Shown piece after piece: positions 1 through 8,038 of a stretch of 36,036 bases of DNA. Under the pieces are notes generated by a model that was not told the origin of the DNA, searched no databases, and worked only from the letters and a program-made list of their open reading frames with translations. The DNA comes from Anaerolineae bacterium. Lineage in GTDB: Bacteria; Chloroflexota; Anaerolineae; Aggregatilineales; UBA2796. Position numbers and translations under genes: made by a program. The DNA lies in NCBI GenBank assembly GCA_025055255.1, contig JANWYI010000036.1, positions 1-36,036 of the forward strand, read 5' to 3'. The first letter of the stretch is position 1; every line of letters starts with the position of its first letter.

Positions 1-409
1 AATAACAAAAACTGTGCTATGCTGTGAACCGTAGTCTACGATAACTATACGTACCGATATCTGATCGCTAGGCAACTATGATGACTGCGCTGAGTGAAGC
101 GCACTCAAGGCTGCTGGACAACGTGCGATAGGTAGCTTGAGCTGTCTTGTCCACTTTTTGAAAGCGTCTAGCTTGACTGAATTGACAAGGTGCGTGAAAA
201 CTCTAACCTGATTTTTAACAAGCCTACATTCGGCGACTCGTGCGCACAGAGCGCGTTCAGTATATTGAGTTTTGAGCGAGTTTGGCATAGTCTATAGGTG
301 AACTTTGGTGTATCGTAGTCTGAGAGCAGCAGTGTTGGCTCACGGCTTGTGCAAGGCTGCGCCTGATGCCTTGTTCGTTCTTTCTCTAGCTAGGATGTGA
401 TAGGTAACT
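1..409. other. Leader region without a recognisable gene
   Basis: I see no convincing coding region before the unfoldase gene. A 70-codon reading frame on the minus strand (76-288) resembles no family I know and lacks a clear ribosome binding site. A small inverted repeat TGAGTG/CACTCA (91-107, 5-base loop) could be the end of an upstream transcript. A TTGACA hexamer (182-187) has no matching -10 at 16-18 bases. The promoter of the downstream operon presumably lies here, but I cannot place it. Confidence 0.5.
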
Positions 410-2896
410 ATGCCAGCAGACCCTGAAGTACTGATCCATCAGCTTGAAAGCCTTGTCAAGGACAAGCTGCGCGCTACGCCACCGCCGCCGCCTGATGAGC
501 GTGCGCGTCTGATGGAACTGCTCGCTTTTGTCGGCAAGCTGAGTGGCATTCAGCGCCTGCGTGAGCTGCTCATCAAGACTCAGCGCGAGCTGGAGGAAGC
601 GCGCAGCGCGCCGCTAGAATACGGCATTTTTCTAGGTGTCTGTCCGCCGCGCCCGAAGCGGCAAATCCTCGATGAGAACGGTCAGCCAATCGAGTTGGGC
701 AGCGATAACGACCTGCTGTGGGAAATGCTCTCCGACGTGCTGAACGACGCCATAGGACGCGCCGTTCTGCCTGATGAGCGCAAGCGTCTTGAGATGCTGC
801 GCGACGAACTCCACGCCATTCTGGTCACTCAGCGCGATGTTATCGTAGGCTACAACGGTCAGCGCCTTGAAGTGAAGCTCGCTGCGCCTGACCTGCCCAT
901 TGACCAATTGCGCGAAGGTCAGCAGGTTGTCTTGAATCGGTCGCGCAACGTCGTCGGCATTCGGCAAGACTTTTTGCGCGGTGAGACTGCTGAAGTGACG
1001 GCAATTCTCAGCCCTGATAATGCAGCGCGCGTCCTAGCAGCGCCTGATGGTGTGAACTTGCGCGTGCAGTGGCTCAGTGGCGAAAAGTTCAGCGTGCTGT
1101 GCGATCCTGCACTGGCTGAGACGCTCAAGCGCGGCGATATTGTGCAGATTGATGCCAGCGGTAAGCATGCCGTTGCTAAAGTACGTCCGCGTCTGCGCGT
1201 GCGCGTTGGTAGCACAGAAGCTGTGGTTGAGATCAGCGATCACCTTTTCCAGCAAACCGTTGAGATTGGCGACGTTGTGCGCGTTGATCCGCGCATTGGC
1301 ATTGCCTTCGAGAAGCTGCCTGCTCAGGAGAGCGGCAGTCTGATGCTTGAGCAAGTGCCAGACGTGCGCTATGAAGATATCGGCGGCTTGGATGAGCAGA
1401 TTGTCACTATCCGCGACGCTATCGAGCTGCCCTACATCCATCGCAACTTGTTTGATGAGTTCCAGCTTGACCGTCCAAAGGGCATTCTGCTCTACGGACC
1501 GCCCGGTTGCGGCAAGACGCTGATCGCCAAGGCTGTGGCGAACTCGCTAACGCTCAGCATTCGCGCGCACCTGACGCGTCTCGCTCAGCTGATCGAGATT
1601 TACATGAAGCTACGCGCTAATCCGCACGACTCTGAGGCACTTGAGGCATTCCGTGCGCTGCGCGGCAATGACGCAACTCCCAATCTGTTCGAGATCGCTG
1701 AGGAGCTGCGCTTAAACGAGGTTGACTTAGATGACCCAAGCGCTTCGCTGGCTCGCATTAACGAGGTGCTGCGCCGCAAAGACGGCATCCGCAGCTATTT
1801 CCTGAACGTCAAGGGGCCGGAGCTGCTTAACAAGTACGTCGGCGAGACCGAGTCGCGTATCCGCAAGATTTTTGAGGAAGCAAAGGCACGCGCCTCGTTC
1901 TACACGCCTGTAGTCATTTTTTTTGACGAGATGGAAGCGCTCTTCCGCACGCGCGGCAGCGGACGCTCGTCGGATGTAGAGACGACGATTGTGCCGCAGT
2001 TCCTTGCTGAGATGGACGGCGTAGAAGGCAGCGAGAACGTTATCATCATCGGCGCAAGCAACCGTTCCGACATGATCGATCCTGCTATCCTGCGTCCTGG
2101 TCGGCTTGACGTGAAGATCAAGATCAACCGTCCAACGCAAGAAGCAGCGCTGCAGATCATGGCACTCTACTTGACGCCCGACTTGCCGCTAAGCGACGCT
2201 GACCTGCCACAAACGCCTGAGAGCTACGGACGCAACGTCACCTTCAAAACGGCAACGGCGCGCCGTTGCATTGAGCTGTTCGGCGCTTTCCTGCCTGAAA
2301 GCACGCGCGCAGCCTTGCTTGAGGCATTGCCGGAGAAGCATGACGTGCGCAAGGCACTCGATCCGCGCGAGCCGAAAGGCGCTGCCCTGCGCGCAATAGC
2401 AGCAGCTGATGCTGAGGCACAAGCACTGCTGACTGAAATTGCGCGCCGCGAGCAACTTGCTGAGGCGTTGATCGTAGAGACATTAAACGTTCTCTACAGC
2501 GCCACTAGCCGTTTGGAAACGTCCGTGCGCACACCTAGCGGCGCAGATGAGCGCTTGGTTTTTCCGCTGCGCGATTTTTCAAGCGGCGCTGTGCTGATGA
2601 GCCTTGTCTCACGCGCTAAGAAAATGGCGCTCAAGCGGCAAATTGCAACAAGCAGCGGCAAAGTTGGTATCACGCTTGCTGATCTGCGCGCTGCGCTCGC
2701 TGATGAGTTCCGCGAGAATGCTGAGCAGTTCATAGCACACTGGCTGAATGAGAACATCGGCGTCGGCGTGGCACGGCAAGGCGACATTCGCGCTGTGAAA
2801 ATCTTCCTTGAAGCGCTTGAGGACGATCCGTGGGGCATTGAGAAGCGCAAACCGTATCGAACAGCGCAACCACACGCACAATCCAGTGGCGCTTAA
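410..2896 (+). CDS. mpa: Proteasome-type AAA+ unfoldase (Mpa/ARC family)
   Basis: This ring-forming ATPase recognises pupylated proteins through an N-terminal coiled coil and unfolds them. Residues about 30-70 are coiled-coil-like, followed by OB-fold beta segments (about 75-310) and one AAA domain. Walker A GPPGCGKT is at 363-370 and Walker B VVIFFDE at 501-507. The stretch SYFLNVKGPELLNKYVGETE and the sensor/arginine-finger stretch DPAILRPGRLDVKIKI match mycobacterial Mpa closely. At 828 residues it is much longer than Mpa (609). About 60-70 extra residues lie between Walker A and Walker B, about 70 more follow the AAA core (about 600-690), and the OB region is enlarged. The C-terminus ends QSSGA and lacks the GQYL-type tail that docks on the 20S core. 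It is the first gene of the train, 29 bases before dop. Family assignment is firm; whether it works with a 20S core is unknown. Confidence 0.95.
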   Translation: MPADPEVLIHQLESLVKDKLRATPPPPPDERARLMELLAFVGKLSGIQRLRELLIKTQRELEEARSAPLEYGIFLGVCPPRPKRQILDENGQPIELGSDNDLLWEMLSDVLNDAIGRAVLPDERKRLEMLRDELHAILVTQRDVIVGYNGQRLEVKLAAPDLPIDQLREGQQVVLNRSRNVVGIRQDFLRGETAEVTAILSPDNAARVLAAPDGVNLRVQWLSGEKFSVLCDPALAETLKRGDIVQIDASGKHAVAKVRPRLRVRVGSTEAVVEISDHLFQQTVEIGDVVRVDPRIGIAFEKLPAQESGSLMLEQVPDVRYEDIGGLDEQIVTIRDAIELPYIHRNLFDEFQLDRPKGILLYGPPGCGKTLIAKAVANSLTLSIRAHLTRLAQLIEIYMKLRANPHDSEALEAFRALRGNDATPNLFEIAEELRLNEVDLDDPSASLARINEVLRRKDGIRSYFLNVKGPELLNKYVGETESRIRKIFEEAKARASFYTPVVIFFDEMEALFRTRGSGRSSDVETTIVPQFLAEMDGVEGSENVIIIGASNRSDMIDPAILRPGRLDVKIKINRPTQEAALQIMALYLTPDLPLSDADLPQTPESYGRNVTFKTATARRCIELFGAFLPESTRAALLEALPEKHDVRKALDPREPKGAALRAIAAADAEAQALLTEIARREQLAEALIVETLNVLYSATSRLETSVRTPSGADERLVFPLRDFSSGAVLMSLVSRAKKMALKRQIATSSGKVGITLADLRAALADEFRENAEQFIAHWLNENIGVGVARQGDIRAVKIFLEALEDDPWGIEKRKPYRTAQPHAQSSGA

Positions 2897-2925
2897 GCGG
2901 ACATTCGTAGCATGGAGAGGGTCTT

Positions 2926-4803
2926 TTGACAACACCAAAATTGGTTGGCATTGAAACAGAGTACGGCATTTTCGTGCTGAACGCGGCGACTTCGAATCCG
3001 TTCACTGCCTCGCGCTTAGTGCTTGGGCAGTGCCAAGAGGCGGGCGCGCTCTTGCGCCGCCAAAAGGTCAAAGAATCGCGCTTGGCGCAAGCACGGCGCG
3101 CACAACAAGCTGCTTACGCCGCTCCAGAGGCGCAAGACATTCGCCTGCTGGACTCCGGCGAGCCATTGGTTGAAATGATCGATTCGGGACAGCCTATCCG
3201 CGCCGAGACCTACATGGCAACTTACGGCTGGGACTACTCTAGCCTGATGCTGCCTAACGGATCGCGTTTCTACATTGACCACGCGCACCCTGAGTACTGC
3301 ACAGCTGAGACGCGCTTGCCGCGCACAGCAGTCGCGGTTGACAAAGCTGGGGAGATCATTGTAGAGCGCGCCCGCCAACGCGCCAATGCCAGCCGCGCTC
3401 TAGCGCCGGGCGAGGAAATTGCTATCTACAAGAACAACAGCGATCACAAGGGCAACAGTTACGGCTGTCATGAGAACTACTTGCTCTCAGCGTCGCTCTA
3501 TGAAGACTTGATCATGCGTCGCTTTCATCGCACGTTGCGCGTCCTGATTCCGTTCCTCACTAGTCGCGCCATCTTCTGCGGATCGGGCAAAGTTGGTTCA
3601 GAGAATGAGAAAGCAGCTGATGGCTACCAGTTGACACAGCGCGCTGACTTCTTCGAGACGCTGATCGGCTTGCAGACAACGCACAATCGTCCGCTCATCA
3701 ACACACGTGATGAGCCGCATGCCGCACGTGACGAGTATCGCCGCCTGCATGTCATTTTAGGCGATGCTAACATGGCAGAATATGCCACGTTCCTCAAAGT
3801 CGGCACGACTCAGATCATTCTCTCCATGCTTGAGGACAATGCTATTGCGCTCAACTTCACTTTTGATGATCCCATTGACGCTTATCAGGCGATCTCGCGT
3901 GACTTGACCTTCAGCCGTCCGCTGCCGTTAGATAATGGCGGCGCAATCACGGCGCTAGAGATGCAGCGCCAGTTCTACGCTGCAGCGCGCGACTACGTCG
4001 AGGCAAATTCAAGTGCATTCGCTGATGACTTGCTGGCGGCGTATCGAGAGGTCTTGCACGTCTGGGCAGACACACTGGACAAACTCGGACGCGATTGGCG
4101 ACTGCTCAGCACACGCTTGGACTGGGCGATCAAGCGCAACCTGATGGAACGCTACTTGGCGAGTCAACGCACAGATTGGTCACAAGTGGCGCTGTGGGAA
4201 CTGCCCATTGAACTCACATTAGACCAGACGCGCGAAATCATGGGCGAGAGTCCTGAGGAAGTGCAAGCGGCGATCAGGCGGCTGCATGGCGTGCGCGGCA
4301 GCTATCTTGAGAGCTACATGGCGCGTCACAAGCTCAGCTACGCTGACTATTGGCGGCAACGCGAGATTTACTTCAGCCTACGCCGTCTTGATCTGGAATA
4401 TCACGACATTCGGCGCAGCGCTGAGCCACGGCAGAACGGCATTTTCTATCGTTTGCAGGCAAGCGGCGCTGTGGAACGTCTGCTGACCGACGCCGAGATT
4501 GAGCCATATGTCACAACGCCGCCTGAAGATACGCGCGCTTACCTGCGCGGCACACTCCTAGCGCGCTTTGGCGAGTACGTCTCGCACGCCGACTGGTCTG
4601 AAGTCAGCTTCCGCGAGCCGTACATGACGCATGATTTCTACCTTGCTATGCCTGATCCGCTCAGCGGCACGCGCGCGGAGGTCGAGGCGCTTCTGAACGA
4701 TGTCACAGACTTGCAAGGGCTAGTGCGCGCCTTGAAGCCGATCACACAGCCTTACTATCGCAGTTACGGCACATATGACAGCTACAGTTATGGAGGATAC
4801 TAG
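2926..4803 (+). CDS. dop: Dop, Pup deamidase/depupylase
   Basis: Dop deamidates the C-terminal Gln of Pup to Glu and removes Pup from conjugates. It belongs to the carboxylate-amine ligase/glutamine synthetase-like superfamily. Visible signatures are the nucleotide/Mg motif GIETEYG (8-14), the Asp-containing DHAHPEY (D118), YKNNSDHKGNSYGCHENYL, and NTRDEPHA followed by YRRLHVILGDANMAEY. The NPFTAS stretch, the long segment before D118 (Dop-loop region) and the C-terminal half identify Dop rather than PafA. The start is TTG with GGAGAGGG just upstream. At 625 residues it exceeds the usual ~500. The extra length includes about 60 residues around 420-480 and a Tyr/Gly/Ser-rich C-terminal tail (YYRSYGTYDSYSYGGY). 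The stop is 2 bases before pup, so translation is probably coupled. Confidence 0.93.
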   Translation: MTTPKLVGIETEYGIFVLNAATSNPFTASRLVLGQCQEAGALLRRQKVKESRLAQARRAQQAAYAAPEAQDIRLLDSGEPLVEMIDSGQPIRAETYMATYGWDYSSLMLPNGSRFYIDHAHPEYCTAETRLPRTAVAVDKAGEIIVERARQRANASRALAPGEEIAIYKNNSDHKGNSYGCHENYLLSASLYEDLIMRRFHRTLRVLIPFLTSRAIFCGSGKVGSENEKAADGYQLTQRADFFETLIGLQTTHNRPLINTRDEPHAARDEYRRLHVILGDANMAEYATFLKVGTTQIILSMLEDNAIALNFTFDDPIDAYQAISRDLTFSRPLPLDNGGAITALEMQRQFYAAARDYVEANSSAFADDLLAAYREVLHVWADTLDKLGRDWRLLSTRLDWAIKRNLMERYLASQRTDWSQVALWELPIELTLDQTREIMGESPEEVQAAIRRLHGVRGSYLESYMARHKLSYADYWRQREIYFSLRRLDLEYHDIRRSAEPRQNGIFYRLQASGAVERLLTDAEIEPYVTTPPEDTRAYLRGTLLARFGEYVSHADWSEVSFREPYMTHDFYLAMPDPLSGTRAEVEALLNDVTDLQGLVRALKPITQPYYRSYGTYDSYSYGGY

Positions 4804-4805
4804 CA

Positions 4806-5045
4806 ATGAGCAATCAGGAACAACTCACTCGTGGTCAGCAGAGCCTGAGCAGCGAACCGAGCAGCCTTGCCCAGAACTCAGGGATGCCTGCGCGCGACAT
4901 CATTGACGACGTGCTGGGCGACTTCTTTGGCAGTGAAGACTTGCCTGTTGAGACAATCGGCGGCGAAGCGCAGCAACGTCCAGAGTTGCGCACCATGCGC
5001 TCAGAGGAGTTCGTGCGCCGCTTCCGCCAAGAGACGGGTCAGTGA
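4806..5045 (+). CDS. pup: Pup, prokaryotic ubiquitin-like protein
   Basis: A 79-residue, highly polar and probably disordered protein that ends in Gly-Gln. The C-terminal part, DIIDDVLGDFF followed later by EEFVRRFRQETGQ, aligns with the Pup pattern IDDVL...DFVRAYVQKGGQ of actinobacteria. The final Gln implies that Dop must deamidate it to Glu before PafA can attach it to lysines. The penultimate residues are Thr-Gly rather than Gly-Gly. It sits between dop and pafA as in actinobacteria, 2 bases after the dop stop. It is slightly longer than classical Pup (60-70 residues), with a Gln/Ser-rich N-terminus. Size, position, C-terminus and neighbours agree, so I am confident despite weak overall similarity. 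Confidence 0.93.
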   Translation: MSNQEQLTRGQQSLSSEPSSLAQNSGMPARDIIDDVLGDFFGSEDLPVETIGGEAQQRPELRTMRSEEFVRRFRQETGQ

Positions 5046-5053
5046 GCAGTCTG

Positions 5054-5083
5054 TGCAGAGATAGCATTAGCGCTATCTCTGCA
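5054..5083 (+). promoter_or_regulatory. 12-bp hairpin between pup and pafA
   Basis: TGCAGAGATAGC (5054-5065) pairs perfectly with GCTATCTCTGCA (5072-5083) across a 6-base loop. It starts 9 bases after the pup stop. No U-run follows, so it is not a classical intrinsic terminator. A 3' stabiliser, processing site or partial terminator that lets Pup be made in excess over PafA would fit the position. Confidence 0.6.
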
Positions 5084-5102
5084 TACTAAGCCAAGATGTG
5101 CA

Positions 5103-6569
5103 ATGCGTGAACGAATCTTCAGTCTAGAGACTGAGTACGGCGTCTCATTTTTGAGCGACCGATCTACAGGTGATTCAGGTTCCGGACGCGGCTCAGGCGA
5201 GCCGACCAAAGAGACACTTGTCAGCGCTTTGCGTCATGCCCTGACTGACGCCGTCGGGCTGAGTGAGAGCTCGTTTATCACCACAGGCGCTAAGTTCTAT
5301 CACGATGTCGGTCATGCCGAATGGGCACATCCAGAGTGCCGCAGCGCGCGCGAGATTGCGCTCTACGATAAAGCCGCTGATGCGCTGCTGGCGTACTTGT
5401 TGCCGCGTGCGCAAGAGCTGCTGCGCGCCGATGGCTTTCGCGGACGCCTTCTAGTGGTCAAAAACAACGTAGACGTTCACGGCAATACCTACGGCTGTCA
5501 TGAGAACTACATGGCAGAGCGCGAGACTGTTTGGCTCGACCAAGAAGACTACCTGCGGCTTTCAGTCCGCTACCTTGTGCCGTTCTTGGCGACGCGCCTG
5601 ATCTTATGCGCGCCGGGACGCATTGGGCTGGGTCGGCGCGGCGAACAAGGCTTCGCCTTTCAGCTTGGTCAGCGCGCTGACTTCATCAACGCGGTTGTCT
5701 CGCGCGATACACGCGACATGCGCGGCATTTTCAACATCGGGCGCGAAAATGAGCCGTTCAGTGAAGGCAACTATCGCCGTCTGCACCTGATTCTAGGCGA
5801 TGCATGCATGTCAGGCTACGGCACGTTCTTGAAAGTCGGCACAGTCGGCTTGCTCTTGCGCCTGTTGGAAGACCTTGAGATCGGCTCTGTTCCGTACCTG
5901 AAGGAACCTGTGCGCGCTATGCACACTGTCTCGCGCGATCCAAGCTGCACAGCGTTGCTGCAGCTCTATGATGGACGGCAAATGACGGCAATTGACATCC
6001 AGCGCATTTACTTGGAGCAGGTCATGCGCTATGCCGAGCGCTATCCGACTTCTGATGAAGAACGTGAGCTGATCTTGCTCTGGGCAGAGACGCTAGATGC
6101 TTTGCAGTACAATCCTGCGCAACTCTTCGGCAAAATTGACTGGGTTACTAAGAAAAGCGTGCTGGATCGGCTGTTAGCGCAGCATGGCATGAGTTGGGAG
6201 ACGCCTGATCTCGACAAGCATCCGATCCGTTACAAATTACAGGAGCTGGATATCCAGTATCATAACGTTGATCCAGCCCAGAGCCTGTTCTACAAGCTGT
6301 TGCGCAGTCAGCGCGGTCCAGAGGCACTTGATACGCTTTGGGACACTGAGTCTGTGCGCATGGCACAAAGTACGCCGCCGCTGTATACGCGCGCGCGCGT
6401 GCGCGGCGCTGCGATTGCCTCAGCGCGGCGGACAGGTGGACGCATTGAGGTGAAGAGTTGGACTGAAATGAGGATTGGTGGTCAGCGCGTAGAAATGCAC
6501 GATCCGTTCGCCTATTTCTCAGCTGAAGTCTACGCTCTGCTGAAAGAAGGCAGGCTGCCAAGCGCTTGA
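5103..6569 (+). CDS. pafA: PafA, Pup ligase
   Basis: PafA uses ATP to phosphorylate the C-terminal Glu of Pup and joins it to substrate lysines. It is the paralogue of Dop. Visible motifs are SLETEYG (7-13), the Asp-containing HDVGHAEWAHPE (D68), VKNNVDVHGNTYGCHENYM, YRRLHLILGDACMSGYGTF and TRARVRGAAIASARR. The C-terminus (DPFAYFSAEVYALL) matches the PafA C-terminal domain. It lacks the Dop-loop, and at 488 residues it has normal PafA length. The usual NTRDEPHA box is replaced by NIGRENEPFSE, a clear divergence in a region that is well conserved in both Dop and PafA. No strong ribosome binding site precedes the ATG. It lies 57 bases after pup, separated by the 5054-5083 hairpin. Confidence 0.9.
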   Translation: MRERIFSLETEYGVSFLSDRSTGDSGSGRGSGEPTKETLVSALRHALTDAVGLSESSFITTGAKFYHDVGHAEWAHPECRSAREIALYDKAADALLAYLLPRAQELLRADGFRGRLLVVKNNVDVHGNTYGCHENYMAERETVWLDQEDYLRLSVRYLVPFLATRLILCAPGRIGLGRRGEQGFAFQLGQRADFINAVVSRDTRDMRGIFNIGRENEPFSEGNYRRLHLILGDACMSGYGTFLKVGTVGLLLRLLEDLEIGSVPYLKEPVRAMHTVSRDPSCTALLQLYDGRQMTAIDIQRIYLEQVMRYAERYPTSDEERELILLWAETLDALQYNPAQLFGKIDWVTKKSVLDRLLAQHGMSWETPDLDKHPIRYKLQELDIQYHNVDPAQSLFYKLLRSQRGPEALDTLWDTESVRMAQSTPPLYTRARVRGAAIASARRTGGRIEVKSWTEMRIGGQRVEMHDPFAYFSAEVYALLKEGRLPSA

Positions 6570-6583
6570 AACGAGAGGTCATT

Positions 6584-7222
6584 ATGTCTGATCGTCCTAC
6601 GCGACCTGAGTCAGAACAAGAGATACACGCTTCTCAAGCAACTGGGCGCGACAGAGTACTGGAATTGCTTCAGTCGCTTGTATATCGGCAAAGTGTGTCG
6701 GCACACCCTTCGCCTGCTCGCCAGCCAGCTGAAAACGTGCCGCCACGTCCATTTGGTCTCTTCAGCAATCTGTTCGGCGTGCGCAGCGCACCGCGCAGCT
6801 CAGGTGATGCTCAAAGTGTACAAGACCGTGACGCCGCTGCTGAGATGCTGCTGACTCTCGCTCACACACTGCAAACACACGAGGAGCACAGCCCTGCCAT
6901 TTTGCAACACGCTCTGGTCAGCCTAGGTAAGGTCGGCAACGCTGCTGAGCACTTGGCACTGGTAGTGCCCTTTTTGGACACTAGGTGGGAGCAAGGCGTG
7001 CGCCTTGCTGCGGTCAGCGCAGCAGGTAATCTAGGCGGTGAAGCGGCTGTTGATGCGTTGATTAGCCTGTTGAATGACCCAGATATTGTCGTCCGCTGGG
7101 AAGTCCAAGCTGTGCTTGACCGTTTGCTAACAACTAGCACATCGGAGACGCCATTTCAAGCGGCTCAGGCAACATCTGCAGAGTCAGCAGCTGATGAGAC
7201 GACAACTGAACTGCCCTTCTGA
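6584..7222 (+). CDS. Small HEAT-repeat protein
   Basis: A 212-residue protein of unknown function. The first ~80 residues are polar and Pro/Arg-rich with little predicted structure. Residues about 85-185 form alpha-helical HEAT-like repeats (for example LQHALVSLGKVGN and LAAVSAAGNLGGEAAVDALI, then LLNDPDIVVRWEVQAVLDRL). The tail is acidic and Ser/Thr-rich. I chose the ATG at 6584 because GAGAGG lies 5 bases upstream; a TTG overlapping the pafA stop (6566) is the alternative. HEAT repeats usually mediate protein-protein contacts, and the same repeat type occurs in the giant protein at 12588. An adaptor role between the tagging enzymes and their targets is inference. Confidence 0.8.
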   Translation: MSDRPTRPESEQEIHASQATGRDRVLELLQSLVYRQSVSAHPSPARQPAENVPPRPFGLFSNLFGVRSAPRSSGDAQSVQDRDAAAEMLLTLAHTLQTHEEHSPAILQHALVSLGKVGNAAEHLALVVPFLDTRWEQGVRLAAVSAAGNLGGEAAVDALISLLNDPDIVVRWEVQAVLDRLLTTSTSETPFQAAQATSAESAADETTTELPF

Positions 7223-7240
7223 GCAGATGAGGTGCTGGGA

Positions 7241-8038
7241 ATGCCTGTTCTAACCTTTCAAAACGCTGATGGTAGCCTGAGCGAATACGCCTTCTCCGAC
7301 GCTGAGCCTGTTTTGCTGCGTGTCCGCGAGAATGGCGGCGCACGCCTAGGCATTGGCGAGGGCAAGCCACAGGCGGTTATCACACGGGCGAAAGTTTATC
7401 AAGTGCCGCTAGTAGTTAATCTGAGCGGCGACGCGCGTGTGCGCGTAAATGGACGGCGCGTAGTGACGCTGCGCGTATTACGGCAAGGCAGCCGTCTGCA
7501 GATCGGCGACCTTGAGATGACTTTCTGGGAGATGACGTTGCAGGATGTCGCAGCAGGCTCTGTCCTAGTCGGCAAACGCTGCCCTGTTTGCCGCTTGGCA
7601 TATTGCGCAGGTGACGAAGTGGTAGTCTGTCCGCGCTGTGGCGTGCCGCATCACAAGGAGTGTTGGTTTGAGCACGAGTTTTGCTCTAATTCGGGCTGCT
7701 TGTATCCAATTCGCACTACACTAAAGCGCCTGTTAGCGGCGCGCAGCATTGTAGTCGAGCAGCTTGCCGCCAACAGTCAGCTCGTGTCACAAACCATGCG
7801 TTGCCAAGCAGGCACGCCAGGCATAGATGCTCAACCATTTCAAGCAGGGCAATACGTGATATATTGTCCAAACCGAAAGTGCAATGCTGCTTTTCATCTT
7901 GAGTGCTGGGTGAGCATGGGAAATTGCCCTGCTTGCCATAAGTACGATGTGAGCAAGCTCCTGCGTTCAGTGTTCACGCCGAACACGCCACCATATCTTG
8001 GTGAAGAGGACGCCGCTGCTGAGGAAGCTGATGCATGA
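7241..8038 (+). CDS. RING-like double treble-clef protein, candidate E3
   Basis: A 265-residue protein with two parts. Residues about 1-105 are beta-rich and resemble the second half of an FHA fold (RVRVNGRRVV...GSRLQIGDLEMTFW), but I do not see the phosphothreonine-binding Arg and SxxH residues. Residues 114-153 carry C114-x2-C117, C130-x2-C133, H137/H138, C141, C148 and C153, matching the prokaryotic RING (Prok-RING) pattern CPxC...VVCPRCGVPHHKECW. A second treble clef follows with C209-x4-C214, H219, C222 and C229-x2-C232. The ATG at 7241 is preceded by GATGAGG; a GTG at 7232 is possible. Its stop overlaps the E1 start (ATGA). With E1 and E2 directly downstream, it is the natural candidate for a ubiquitin-ligase-like E3. 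Ligase activity is inferred. Confidence 0.85.
   Translation: MPVLTFQNADGSLSEYAFSDAEPVLLRVRENGGARLGIGEGKPQAVITRAKVYQVPLVVNLSGDARVRVNGRRVVTLRVLRQGSRLQIGDLEMTFWEMTLQDVAAGSVLVGKRCPVCRLAYCAGDEVVVCPRCGVPHHKECWFEHEFCSNSGCLYPIRTTLKRLLAARSIVVEQLAANSQLVSQTMRCQAGTPGIDAQPFQAGQYVIYCPNRKCNAAFHLECWVSMGNCPACHKYDVSKLLRSVFTPNTPPYLGEEDAAAEEADA

Noticed and set aside
76-288. 70-codon minus-strand reading frame at the window start
   Set aside because: No recognisable domain, no ribosome binding site, and composition like intergenic DNA.
1034-1441. Long antisense frames inside the unfoldase gene and similar ones throughout the window
   Set aside because: They mirror the codon pattern of strongly supported genes on the other strand and show no domain similarity.
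2926-4803. Calling this gene PafA because of the DWAIKRNLMERY and LDLEYHDIRR stretches
   Set aside because: DHAHPEY, the NPFTAS region, the Dop-loop-length segment and the C-terminal half fit Dop; the gene at 5103 fits PafA better at both ends.
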